Assembly (NCBI GenBank): GCA_964513565.1
Contig: CAZENE010000016.1
Location: forward strand, 1-64,000
Direction of reading: 5' to 3'
Origin: Delta-02 sp964513565
Lineage (GTDB): Bacteria > Desulfobacterota > Syntrophorhabdia > Syntrophorhabdales > Syntrophorhabdaceae
DNA: 64,000 nt
Numbering within the stretch: position 1 is the first letter of the stretch; each line of letters begins with the position of its first letter. This document shows positions 23,828-32,654 of the stretch, piece by piece. The position numbers were made by a program, and so were the translations under genes. The notes under the pieces were generated by a model that was given only the letters and a program-made list of their open reading frames with translations, was not told where the DNA came from and made no database searches.

Positions 23828-25536
23828 TGGCACGCACGTTTGACCCTATCACACTGGAGATATTATGGCGTCGACTTATATCGATCGTTGACGAAGCGGA
23901 TGGGAGCGTTGCGCGGACGGCATTTTCAAGTCTGCTTCGCGATGCTCATGACTACACCTGCATGTTCACTGACAGGTTTGGACGCGAACTTGCGCAGGGT
24001 ACTTTCGCCACGCCAGGCCAGTCGGGGGCCATGGCGCTCGGGATCAAGAACCTTGTAAAGAAATATCCGGCGGAATATTACAGTCCGGGCGACGCGTTCA
24101 TCACGAATGATCCCTGGGCGCTCGCCGGCCATCTCAACGACGTCTGCGTTTTGAGCCCTATCTTTCATGAGGGCAGGCTGGTGGCTTTTACCGCCTGCGT
24201 TTTTCACCATTCCGATATAGGCGGGAGGGTGGCGTCCGACAATCATGATGTCTTTGAAGAGGGCCTCTTCATACCCCTGGTCAAGCTTTATGACAGGGGG
24301 GTATTGAACGAGTCGGTGCTGAACCTTATCCGCTGGAATGTCAGGACGCCGGATGAGGTTATCGGTGATATCCGCTCGCAGATAGCAGCGAACCACGTTT
24401 GCGGCGAAAAAATATGCCAGATGCTCAAGGAGAGCGGACTTGACGACCTCGCCGGCCTCGCCGACCAGATTATCGGGCTTACAGAGAAAAGCATGCGGGA
24501 AGAAATAGAAAAGATTCCTGACGGTATATATCGCACTCGTGGCATTATCGAGCAGATGAAAGGCAACGGCGATATCATCATCGAGGCGAAGGTAGAGATC
24601 AAAGGAAGCGATATCATCGTCGATCTTGACGGGTCGTCGGGTCAGGTAAATTGGGGTGGGAATGTCGTATATAATTTTACCTACGCCTACGTTTTCATGG
24701 CGATCAAGAGCATGTTCGCACCCGACATACCGAACAACGAGGGCTGTGCCAGGCCTATAGTATTGACGGCACCTGAGGGGACCGTGATAAACTGCAGGTT
24801 CCCCGCGGCCGTGGCTGCCCGGATGGGAGTCGGTCATTTTCTGACGGAGGTGATCTACCGGGCGTTATCCGACGTGCTTCCCGAGAAGGTGATTGCTGCG
24901 TCCGGAGGGACCCCGGCCGCGATGAACGTCTTTTATGGAAAGAGGAAGGACTCGAGGCCATGGCACAGCGTTGTCATCCGTGGCGGCGGCATGGGTGCAG
25001 GTGCCCGCAATGACGGTAACTATGTTTATATATTCCCTGCCAACGGCGCGAACACACCGGTCGAGATATTCGAAAGCGATACCCCGCTTATCGTCGAGAA
25101 ACGGGAGATATTGTGCGATTCAGGCGGTATCGGGAGAATGAAGGGCGGGCTCGGCAAACGTGAGGTTTTCCGGATCCCCGATGACGAGTATTCTCCCATA
25201 CCGCCTGTCAACCTCGGTATTCAGGCCGGCCGCTACATCTATCCGGCGGAGGGGCTTTTCGGGGGAAAACCAGGTGCAAAGGCACAATTTCTCGTAAACG
25301 GCGAACCGGGCAACTCATATGGGTTGACACAACTCAAAGCGGGCGATGTCGTCACGATCGATGCGCCGGGCGGCGGCGGATACGGCAATCCTGCCGAGCG
25401 TGACCCAGCGCTCGTGCTCAATGATGTCCTCCAGGGTTATGTAAGCCTGCAGAGTGCGCGGACAGATTATAAGGTGGCGATAGACCCGGCGACGCTCGAG
25501 GTGAACCTTGAGGAAACAGGAAAACTGAGGCAATGA
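23827..25536 (+). CDS. hyuB: HyuB-family subunit (hydantoinase/oxoprolinase/ketone carboxylase B type)
   Basis: The 569-residue partner of HyuA. Family blocks are FDPITLEILWRRLISIVDEA at the N-terminus, SLLRDAHDYTCMFTD near 36, GDAFITNDPWALAGHLNDVC near 89-108, HHSDIGGR near 129-136 (metal-binding His/Asp cluster), and the C-terminal PGGGGYGNPAERDP. AAGGAGG overlaps the end of hyuA, and start and stop overlap by one base, so the subunits are made in equal amounts. A PaaK-type CoA ligase follows 43 bases later, which resembles the order carboxylase then ligase in acetophenone degradation; a hydantoinase role is the alternative. Confidence 0.88.
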   Translation: MARTFDPITLEILWRRLISIVDEADGSVARTAFSSLLRDAHDYTCMFTDRFGRELAQGTFATPGQSGAMALGIKNLVKKYPAEYYSPGDAFITNDPWALAGHLNDVCVLSPIFHEGRLVAFTACVFHHSDIGGRVASDNHDVFEEGLFIPLVKLYDRGVLNESVLNLIRWNVRTPDEVIGDIRSQIAANHVCGEKICQMLKESGLDDLAGLADQIIGLTEKSMREEIEKIPDGIYRTRGIIEQMKGNGDIIIEAKVEIKGSDIIVDLDGSSGQVNWGGNVVYNFTYAYVFMAIKSMFAPDIPNNEGCARPIVLTAPEGTVINCRFPAAVAARMGVGHFLTEVIYRALSDVLPEKVIAASGGTPAAMNVFYGKRKDSRPWHSVVIRGGGMGAGARNDGNYVYIFPANGANTPVEIFESDTPLIVEKREILCDSGGIGRMKGGLGKREVFRIPDDEYSPIPPVNLGIQAGRYIYPAEGLFGGKPGAKAQFLVNGEPGNSYGLTQLKAGDVVTIDAPGGGGYGNPAERDPALVLNDVLQGYVSLQSARTDYKVAIDPATLEVNLEETGKLRQ

Positions 25537-25579
25537 AACAGGGCAAGAAACGGTAATCGCCATTACAGGAGGAAAGATC

Positions 25580-26890
25580 ATGGAACGGCCATTTGACAGC
25601 AAGGTAAGATCCGAAAAGGACCTGAAGATACTCCAGCTGAATGGGCTTAAGTGGACAGTCGAACACGCATACAACGGATCCGTCCATTATCGCAGAAAGC
25701 TCGACGAAGCCGGTATAACACCGGACAAAATAAAATCGCTCGCCGACATACACAAACTGCCTTTTACAACGAGCAAGGACCTGCAGGAAGGCTACCCCTT
25801 TCCCTTAAGAAGCGTGCCGTTCGAGAAGATCGTGCGTATTCACGCATCGAGCGGGACGACTGGCAAGCGCAAGGTCCTTTGCTACACGGCAAACGATATC
25901 GAGGATTGGGCGAACATGTTCGCGCGGTGTTATTCGTACGCCGATTGCACGCCGGAAGACAGGATACAGATAGCGGTCGGGTATGGTGTCTGGACGGCAG
26001 GCTGGGGGTTCCAGAACGGCTGCGAGCGCTTTGGAGCGATGTCCATCCCGATAGGCCCGGGCAATACAGACATGCAGTGCCAGTTCCTCGAGGATTTCGG
26101 CACTACCGTCATGACATGCACCGCATCGATGGGGCTTCTCATGGCCGAACTTATCGAGGCGCGCGGACTTCGCGGAAAGATCCCCCTCAAAAAAATGATA
26201 TTTGGCTCGGAGAGAGCGAGTGATGCGATGCGGCAAAGGATATCCGAACTGTCGGGTGTGGCGTACGACCAGCTTTATGATATCCCCGGGATGACCGAAC
26301 TCTACGGACCGGGTACGGGGCTCGATTGCCGGTACCACACGGGAATTCACTACTGGGCGGATTACTATATCCTCGAGATCCTTGACCCGAAGACACTTCA
26401 GCCGGTGCCCGACGGGGAGGTCGGCGAGATGGTCGTGACAACCTTGCGCAAGGAAGCCGCCCCGCTTATCCGGTACCGTACACGGGACCTGACACGGATC
26501 ATGACCGACGAATGCCCTTGCGGGAGCCTGATGCCGCGCCACGACAGAATACTCGGCCGCAGCGACGACATGTTCATCTTCCGGGCCGTCAATATCTACC
26601 CGAGCCATATCGACCAGATACTCTCGCATATAAACGATGTAGGAAGCGAATACCAGATCTACCTTTACAGGAAGGACAAAGGCGGCAAAGACCATATGAC
26701 CGTAAAGGTGGAGCGTGCGCAGGGGTTGGCGGAGTCGCACGATACTGACAAGCATATCCGCAAGGTCATTGAAAAAGAGATCAAGAAGCAGATCCTCGTA
26801 AGCTGTGACGTTGAGGTCGAGGATTACGGGTCGCTTCCGCGGTCGGAGCGCAAGACGAAACGCGTCTTCGACGAGAGAGATTCGCAGTGA
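25580..26890 (+). CDS. Phenylacetate-CoA ligase family (PaaK-type) aryl acid CoA ligase
   Basis: A 436-residue ATP- and CoA-dependent ligase of the ANL superfamily, PaaK branch. The ATP loop HASSGTTGKRKV is at 88-99, GMTELYGPG near 236 is the adenine-binding region, and ILGRSDDMFIFRAVNIYPSHID near 320-341 is the PaaK hinge and C-terminal domain start. Substrates of this branch are phenylacetate and other aromatic acids. GGAGGAAA precedes the ATG. Its place between hyuAB and two Mo hydroxylases, one resembling 4-hydroxybenzoyl-CoA reductase, supports an aromatic or heteroaromatic acid as substrate. Confidence 0.88.
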   Translation: MERPFDSKVRSEKDLKILQLNGLKWTVEHAYNGSVHYRRKLDEAGITPDKIKSLADIHKLPFTTSKDLQEGYPFPLRSVPFEKIVRIHASSGTTGKRKVLCYTANDIEDWANMFARCYSYADCTPEDRIQIAVGYGVWTAGWGFQNGCERFGAMSIPIGPGNTDMQCQFLEDFGTTVMTCTASMGLLMAELIEARGLRGKIPLKKMIFGSERASDAMRQRISELSGVAYDQLYDIPGMTELYGPGTGLDCRYHTGIHYWADYYILEILDPKTLQPVPDGEVGEMVVTTLRKEAAPLIRYRTRDLTRIMTDECPCGSLMPRHDRILGRSDDMFIFRAVNIYPSHIDQILSHINDVGSEYQIYLYRKDKGGKDHMTVKVERAQGLAESHDTDKHIRKVIEKEIKKQILVSCDVEVEDYGSLPRSERKTKRVFDERDSQ

Positions 26891-26929
26891 CGGGCAAGTA
26901 GAAAGGACCTTTCAAAAAAGGAGGGTATT

Positions 26930-27904
26930 GTGAAAAGTTACGAATACCATAAGCCGCAGACGGTAGAAGAGGCCATCAGGCTCATGGAGAGCCTTGAGAA
27001 CGCAAAGTACATCGCCGGCGGCACCGATGTGATGGTGCTGGTGAAACAGGGGAAACTTGCCCCGGCCAACCTTGTATCTTTGAGGAATTTGGGCGAACTC
27101 TCTTATTTCGATGTCCGGGACGGTGTAAAGATGGGTGCCGGGGTGACCCATACCGAAATAGCCAACAACGGTTTTGTCAGGAATCGTTGCTCTGCCCTGG
27201 CGGACGGTGCGGGTTCAATAGGTTCCAGGCAGGTCAGGAACGTCGCGACCATCGGTGGGAATATCTGTAATGCTGCCCCGTCGGCAGATACTGCATGCCC
27301 GCTTCTGGTCCTTGACGCACAGGTTGTCATTGAAGGGAAGAGCGGGAAGCGGGAGGTTGCCGCTGATGATTTCTTCCTGGGGCCCAACAGGGTGGCTCTC
27401 GAGAAAAGTGAGCTTGTCACGGGCTTTATTATACCTTCTTTTGACGATAATACGGGTTCGGCCTACATAAAACATGCGAGACGGCTTGCGCTGGACCTTC
27501 CTATTATCGGTATGGCGGCCAGGGTGACCGTCCGGATTGGCGGAGACGTTGCACGCTGCAGGGAAATTTTCATTGCCGCAGGCGATACCTCCGACATCAT
27601 AAAACGCCTGGAGGCTGAACAGGCCGTTATTGAAGACGCCCGGATAGCGATGAGTGTTGTGGCACCGAGGCCCATGAGAGCGAAAAAGGCCGAAGAGGCA
27701 TTGAAAGGAAAGGCCATCTCGGAGGCCCTTTTTGAAGAGGCGGGCGAGATCGCAGTATCGGAATCTAAACCGCGCGACAGTATCCGCGGCGAGGCCTGGT
27801 ATAGAAAGGAAATGGTCAAAGTGTTGACACAACGGGTGCTTCTGAGATCGGTAGAGCGGGTGGTAAGGCCTGACATCATGGCATCTCCGAACAGGTTATG
27901 GTAA
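26930..27904 (+). CDS. FAD-binding medium subunit of a CoxM-type molybdenum hydroxylase
   Basis: A 324-residue subunit carrying the FAD of a CO-dehydrogenase/xanthine-dehydrogenase-type enzyme. YIAGGTDVMVLVKQG near 28-42 and TIGGNICNAAPSADT near 107-121 are the two FAD motifs. It lacks the cysteine-rich insert seen in the second enzyme at 37373, so it belongs to the common type. The start is GTG with AAAGGAGGG upstream. It is followed by the [2Fe-2S] and molybdopterin subunits in the order M-S-L. Confidence 0.92.
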   Translation: MKSYEYHKPQTVEEAIRLMESLENAKYIAGGTDVMVLVKQGKLAPANLVSLRNLGELSYFDVRDGVKMGAGVTHTEIANNGFVRNRCSALADGAGSIGSRQVRNVATIGGNICNAAPSADTACPLLVLDAQVVIEGKSGKREVAADDFFLGPNRVALEKSELVTGFIIPSFDDNTGSAYIKHARRLALDLPIIGMAARVTVRIGGDVARCREIFIAAGDTSDIIKRLEAEQAVIEDARIAMSVVAPRPMRAKKAEEALKGKAISEALFEEAGEIAVSESKPRDSIRGEAWYRKEMVKVLTQRVLLRSVERVVRPDIMASPNRLW

Positions 27905-27919
27905 GGGGAGGGGATTACG

Positions 27920-28393
27920 ATGAAAAAAGAGATGGTATTTACGTTAAATAACGAGGAAGTCATTGTTGATGTCGATCCCAAATGGACGCTTCTCTACCTG
28001 CTGCGGGATGTCCTTGAATTGACCGGCACAAAAGAAGGATGCGGGGTTGGAGAATGTGGAGCATGCACCGTGATCGTCGATGGTCAGGCGGTCAATTCAT
28101 GTCTCTACCCGGTGCTCGAAGCCAAAGGGAAAAGAGTTGTCACCATCGAAGGTGTTGCTTCATCGGATGGAACGCTGCATCCCTTGCAGCAGGCGTTTAT
28201 AGAGAACAACGGTGTCCAGTGCGGCTATTGCACAAGCGGAATGATCATGTCCGCGAAGGCATTGCTCGACAAGAAGACCGACCCCACCGAGGAGGATATC
28301 CGGACGAGCATCGCCGGTAATATCTGTCGCTGTACAGGGTATGTCCAGATCGTCGAATCGATCCAGCAGGCTGCCGAAAGGATGAAAAAGTAG
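27920..28393 (+). CDS. [2Fe-2S] small subunit of a CoxS-type molybdenum hydroxylase
   Basis: A 157-residue subunit with two [2Fe-2S] clusters: the plant-type cluster at C41, C46, C49 and C61, and the helical-domain cluster at C101, C104, C136 and C138. It relays electrons from the molybdenum to FAD in the medium subunit. It starts 15 bases after that gene and is standard in length. Confidence 0.94.
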   Translation: MKKEMVFTLNNEEVIVDVDPKWTLLYLLRDVLELTGTKEGCGVGECGACTVIVDGQAVNSCLYPVLEAKGKRVVTIEGVASSDGTLHPLQQAFIENNGVQCGYCTSGMIMSAKALLDKKTDPTEEDIRTSIAGNICRCTGYVQIVESIQQAAERMKK

Positions 28394-28457
28394 ATGAGAT
28401 CTTTGCAGGGGGGTTACAAAGCTGCTGCTGAGCTGCGCTCAGCCTTAAGGAGGGGTA

Positions 28458-30845
28458 ATGGAGAATTTGCTATATGTAGGAAAAAACATCCCCAGGAACG
28501 CGGAGATAGATAAGGTAACCGGCCGGGCGGTCTATATAGATGAATTTAAAAGACCCGGGATGTTGTATGGGAAGATCCTCTACAGCCGATACGCTCACGC
28601 CCGTGTCAAGTCAATCAACACAGAGAAGGCAAAAAATCACCCCGGTGTGCGTGCTGTGATCACCGGATATGATATTCCCGATGTCAGGGTGGGATTTCTC
28701 GGGGACCAGACGGTCTTAAAAAGCGACGTAGTCCGCCAGTTCAGGGACGAGGTGGCCGCTGTTGCGGCGATATGTCCGGAGATCGCTGAGGAGGCGCTCG
28801 ATCTGATAGAGGTTGAATACGAACCCCTGCCCGCGATATTCGATCCCCTGGAGGCGATGAAGCCTGACGCGCTCCTGGTCCATGAGTTTGATGCGAGAGG
28901 GCGTCCGTTGAGAAGCAATGTGCTGCCGTTGCCCTGGAAGTTTTCGGCGGGTGATGTCGAAAAGGCCCGCCAGGAATCCGCCCATGTTGTGACCGATACC
29001 GTGACAACGACCTGGATCAACCAGTGCTGCATGGGAACGAGCGGATGTGTCGCCGAATTCGACAGCAACAACAACCTGACGTTCTGCGGACAGACCAATG
29101 TCATTTTCGGGGCGAAACAACGGATCGCGACCTACCTGAGGAATATTGGCCTCAAGGGCAAGAAAATAAGGGTCCTGAACCCTGTTGTCGGCGGCAGTTT
29201 CGGGACAAAGCTCGATACCGACATCTACGAGTTTATCTGCATCCAGCTTGCGTTGAAAACGCGCAGGCCCGTCAAGATAAGGTTCACCAGGGAGGAAGAA
29301 TTTACGGCGCTGCCGCCCAGACAGGCTGCCCGTTTCACTATAGAGCAGGGATGTGACAAAAACGGGTTGCTGACGTTCCGCAAGGTCGAGGCGATCCTCG
29401 ATAATGGGGCATATACCTCCTGGGGGGCCACCACGCCGTCCGTTATGATGTTGCCCATATCGTCCATGTACCGGGTTCCCAATGTATCCTTTCAGGCTAC
29501 CTGCGTGTACACGAACAATATCTATTCCCAGGCGATGAGGGGTTATGGGAATCCGCAGGCCGCGTTTGCCGTGGAGACGTCTATGGATCAGCTGGCTGAA
29601 AAGGCTGGCATCGATCCCGCTGAGTTCAGGTTGATAAATCGCAACCACCCGGGGGATGTGACCCCTATGGGGCTCAACATCACGACCTGTCCCCTGGAAC
29701 AGTGCATCACCACGGTAAAGGACAAGATCAAATGGGATGAAAAACGCGGGAAGAGAAACGGCCGCGGTGTGGGGATGGCCTCGTTGATTCACGTGGCCGG
29801 CGGGGCAAGGGTGTACCTCTCCGATGGTACGGGCATTCGCATCAAGGTGAACGAGGAGGGGGAATTGGACGTGCTTTCCGGGAGCACCGACCAGGGCCAG
29901 GGATCTCCCACGGTCATCGCCCAGATCATCGCCGAGGCAACAGGTTTCAGACCTGAAGACGTGAATATAATCTGTGGCGATACGTCCCTTGGTCTCTGGG
30001 ACGCCGGTACACACGCCAGCAGGCACACCTTCGTCGCCGGCAACGCCGCCGTTCGCGCCGGCGCAATGGTAAAGCGCCAGATACTTGACCTGGCCGTTGA
30101 ATATATACCGAAACTGGTCAAGAGGACCTTAAAACAGCAGAAGAAGAAAAACGCCGACTTCGTTGAACCATCCCTTGATTACACGACGATCGACAGTGCC
30201 GACAAGCTTGAGCTGAAAGATCGCATGGTGTATCCCAAAGGGGCTCCGGACCATCCGTACTTCAGGATGGAAGTCGGCAAGATCCTCACCAGCGGGCTTC
30301 ACGTGGGCATAGGGGAGAGCAAGGCGGTGGTGGCGGAGGTATTCTGGGACCCGCCGACCCAAATGCTCAATGCCGAGATGAAAGGCAATTATTCGTGTAC
30401 GTACGCCTTCGGGACCGCCGGTGTCGAGGTGGAGGTCGACAGGCAGACAGGGGAGGTGAAGATCTTAAAGCTTGTTTCGGCGCATGATGTGGGAAGGGCC
30501 ATCAATCCCACGCTTGTAAAAGGCCAGATCTACGGCGCAGCCTATATGGGTGTCGGTTTTGGTTTGACCGAGAGGGTACAGGTTGTCGAAGGCAAGGTGG
30601 TGAACGCGAATTTCAGGGATTACAAGATATTGACTGCCAATGACGTGGTGCCTGTCGAGGCCGTGATTATCGAGGATCCCGATGCGGCAGGACCCTACGG
30701 AGCAAAAGGTATCGGGGAACCGGGCCTTGTCCCGACGGCGCCGGCGATCGCCAATGCGATCCATGATGCGGTAGGCATTTGGATCAAGGACCTGCCCATT
30801 ACGCCCGAAAAGGTTCTGGCAGCTCTGAAGGCAAAGGGTAATTGA
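28458..30845 (+). CDS. Molybdopterin-binding large subunit of a CoxL/XdhB-type hydroxylase
   Basis: A 795-residue catalytic subunit. PVVGGSFGTK near 240-249 and QAMRGYGNPQAAFA near 358 bind the cofactor; STDQGQGSPTVIAQI near 476 is the second cofactor segment; and the catalytic base E754 lies in GAKGIGEPGLVP. The active-site loop after MRGYGN does not show the CO-dehydrogenase signature (AYRGAGR), so oxidation of CO is unlikely; hydroxylation of an aromatic, N-heterocyclic or CoA-bound substrate is more probable. AAGGAGGGG precedes the ATG. A NifS-like gene follows, which may supply the sulfur ligand. Confidence 0.92.
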   Translation: MENLLYVGKNIPRNAEIDKVTGRAVYIDEFKRPGMLYGKILYSRYAHARVKSINTEKAKNHPGVRAVITGYDIPDVRVGFLGDQTVLKSDVVRQFRDEVAAVAAICPEIAEEALDLIEVEYEPLPAIFDPLEAMKPDALLVHEFDARGRPLRSNVLPLPWKFSAGDVEKARQESAHVVTDTVTTTWINQCCMGTSGCVAEFDSNNNLTFCGQTNVIFGAKQRIATYLRNIGLKGKKIRVLNPVVGGSFGTKLDTDIYEFICIQLALKTRRPVKIRFTREEEFTALPPRQAARFTIEQGCDKNGLLTFRKVEAILDNGAYTSWGATTPSVMMLPISSMYRVPNVSFQATCVYTNNIYSQAMRGYGNPQAAFAVETSMDQLAEKAGIDPAEFRLINRNHPGDVTPMGLNITTCPLEQCITTVKDKIKWDEKRGKRNGRGVGMASLIHVAGGARVYLSDGTGIRIKVNEEGELDVLSGSTDQGQGSPTVIAQIIAEATGFRPEDVNIICGDTSLGLWDAGTHASRHTFVAGNAAVRAGAMVKRQILDLAVEYIPKLVKRTLKQQKKKNADFVEPSLDYTTIDSADKLELKDRMVYPKGAPDHPYFRMEVGKILTSGLHVGIGESKAVVAEVFWDPPTQMLNAEMKGNYSCTYAFGTAGVEVEVDRQTGEVKILKLVSAHDVGRAINPTLVKGQIYGAAYMGVGFGLTERVQVVEGKVVNANFRDYKILTANDVVPVEAVIIEDPDAAGPYGAKGIGEPGLVPTAPAIANAIHDAVGIWIKDLPITPEKVLAALKAKGN

Positions 30846-30910
30846 GGCGGGCTATTACGTGGGCTGTCCTGAAGGCGAAAAAGGGGTATAGTAATAGCAG
30901 GAATGTGCGA

Positions 30911-32131
30911 ATGGACGATAAAAGGCTTATTTATCTGGACAACGCTGCAACGTCTTTCCCTAAACCGCCGCAAGTGACGCAGGCCATGGTTTATTTCATG
31001 GATCATGTGGGAGCGAATCCGGGGCGTTCAGGGCACCCGCTGGCACGAAAGGCCGGCGAGATCATCCAATCGGCCAGATGCAGCCTTGCCCGTCTTTTTA
31101 ACATCGACAACATATACAGGATCTGCTTTACCCTGAATGTTACAGAAGCCCTCAATGTCGTGTTTGCAGGGTATTTGAACGCGGGAGACCACGTGGTTAC
31201 AAGCGCCATGGAACACAATTCGGTGATGCGTCCCCTGGTGTTTCTCAAGGAAGCGGGGCACATAATGCTCGATATTGCTCCCTGCGATCGGAAGGGATTT
31301 CTCGATACAGACGCGCTGGCGAAGCTGTTGCGCCCGGATACCCGACTGGTGGTACTGAACCACGCGTCCAATGTGTGCGGTACCTTGCAGGACGTGGCCC
31401 GGGTAAAAGCTGTCATCGGCGATATCCCGCTTTTGCTTGACGCTGCCCAGACCGCCGGTGTGTACCCCATCGACGTAAAGGCTCTGGGAATCGACATTCT
31501 CGCTTTCAGCGGTCATAAAGGGCTCATGGGCCCGCAGGGGACCGGCGGGTTTTATGTGCGGGATGGACTGGAGATCAGGCCTCTGAAACGCGGCGGCACG
31601 GGCAGTAAATCGGAAGACCTCCATCAACCCGATTTCATGCCTGATTGCCTGGAAAGCGGGACACAGAACAACGTGGGTATCGCGGGCCTTAAGGCCGCTG
31701 TCGATTTTATCCTTGCGGAAGGCGTTGAAAAGATCCGCCTCCATGAGCAGATGTTGACCTGGGCGCTTATCAAAGGCATCTATGATCTGCAAAATATCGG
31801 GATATACGGACCCCTGGACGCGGATCTGCAGACCGCGACGATTTCCATAACATTCGACAGCACTCTTTCGAAGGGTTCGCAGGGGTCCCTTGGCTGCGGC
31901 GCCATCAACCTTGAATGGTTCGACGATAATGTTTCCGCAGGCGAAGCAGAAGAACTCCTCAGCGGTCAGTATAATATCCTGGTACGTGTAGGACTGCATT
32001 GCGCGCCGATGGCCCATAAGACTATCGGTACATTCCCTGACGGGACTGTCCGTCTCAGCATGGGGTATTTCAATACGCTCGAAGATATTGAACTGGTAGT
32101 GCATGCTATCAGGCGGATTGCCGCTGCCTGA
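30911..32131 (+). CDS. Cysteine desulfurase-like class V aminotransferase (NifS-like)
   Basis: A 406-residue PLP enzyme. YLDNAATSFPKP at the N-terminus, FSGHKGLMGPQGTGG near 198-212 (PLP lysine in GHKG) and VGLHCAPMAHKTIG near 360-373 (active-site Cys) match the cysteine desulfurase branch often found next to molybdenum enzymes. It would mobilise sulfur from cysteine, plausibly to add the terminal sulfido ligand to molybdenum cofactor, as NifS4 does for Rhodobacter xanthine dehydrogenase. No XdhC-type chaperone is present in the window. The ATG at 30911 is preferred over an upstream in-frame start overlapping the Mo subunit. Confidence 0.86.
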   Translation: MDDKRLIYLDNAATSFPKPPQVTQAMVYFMDHVGANPGRSGHPLARKAGEIIQSARCSLARLFNIDNIYRICFTLNVTEALNVVFAGYLNAGDHVVTSAMEHNSVMRPLVFLKEAGHIMLDIAPCDRKGFLDTDALAKLLRPDTRLVVLNHASNVCGTLQDVARVKAVIGDIPLLLDAAQTAGVYPIDVKALGIDILAFSGHKGLMGPQGTGGFYVRDGLEIRPLKRGGTGSKSEDLHQPDFMPDCLESGTQNNVGIAGLKAAVDFILAEGVEKIRLHEQMLTWALIKGIYDLQNIGIYGPLDADLQTATISITFDSTLSKGSQGSLGCGAINLEWFDDNVSAGEAEELLSGQYNILVRVGLHCAPMAHKTIGTFPDGTVRLSMGYFNTLEDIELVVHAIRRIAAA

Positions 32132-32180
32132 TCTTTTGGCCGCGGGTCGGTCCCGAAATGGAGAAGTACAAGGAGGCAAT

Positions 32181-32600
32181 GTGAAGATAGAAAAGATCGA
32201 TCATATCTGTTTTGCGGTTAAGGACCTCGAAGAGACCAAGCGCGTCTACCGTGAAGATTTCGGGCTCATTCCCTCGTGCGAATACACTGCCCAGTCGGAA
32301 TTGATAAAAGTGTCGCGTTACTATATAGGTGAGGTCGCGGTCGAGTTCATGGAGTCGACCTCACCCGAAGGAGAGGTTGCCAAGTTCATTGAAAAGCGGG
32401 GGGAAGGGGTTTTCCTTATTTCGTACAAGGTCGACGACCTGGCTAACGCGATGAAAGAACTCGAGGCGAAAAATGTGAACCTCATAGACAAAAAGCCACG
32501 GGAACTGTTCGGGACACGGTATGCATTTGCCCACCATCCGAGCAAGCTCCACGGAGTGTTGACGGAATTGCTCGAAGGGGAGTTCGATATAAATAAATAA
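32181..32600 (+). CDS. VOC-superfamily (glyoxalase/methylmalonyl-CoA epimerase-like) protein
   Basis: A 139-residue protein with two beta-alpha-beta-beta-beta modules, nearest in outline to methylmalonyl-CoA epimerase: H8 in IDHICFAV, E55 in VAVEFME and E129 in GVLTELLEG. The second metal histidine expected in the epimerase motif G-I-H-H-I is replaced: GVFLISYKV at 76-84. Canonical epimerase activity is therefore doubtful. The start is GTG with AAGGAGG upstream. It is followed immediately by a three-copy 7-bp repeat. Confidence 0.82.
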   Translation: MKIEKIDHICFAVKDLEETKRVYREDFGLIPSCEYTAQSELIKVSRYYIGEVAVEFMESTSPEGEVAKFIEKRGEGVFLISYKVDDLANAMKELEAKNVNLIDKKPRELFGTRYAFAHHPSKLHGVLTELLEGEFDINK

Positions 32601-32621
32601 CGGCTAACGGCTAACGGCTAA
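32601..32621 (+). repeat. Three tandem copies of CGGCTAA directly after a stop codon
   Basis: CGGCTAA is repeated at 32601-32607, 32608-32614 and 32615-32621, beginning with the first base after the VOC gene's TAA. It is one of five short heptamer arrays in this window. Confidence 0.85.
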
Positions 32622-32654
32622 AGGAGAACGGTGTCAATATATTAAGGAGGGAGA

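Noticed and set aside
28716..30026. A 436-codon frame opposite the Mo large subunit (and similar long antisense frames at 25805-26755 and 23926-24837)
   Set aside because: They lack family features and a ribosome site, and lie fully inside well-supported genes; long antisense frames are expected from the codon use here.
28458..30845. CO dehydrogenase (form I) assignment for the CoxMSL-type enzyme
   Set aside because: The active-site loop typical of form I, AYRGAGR, is not present; the corresponding stretch reads AMRGYGN.
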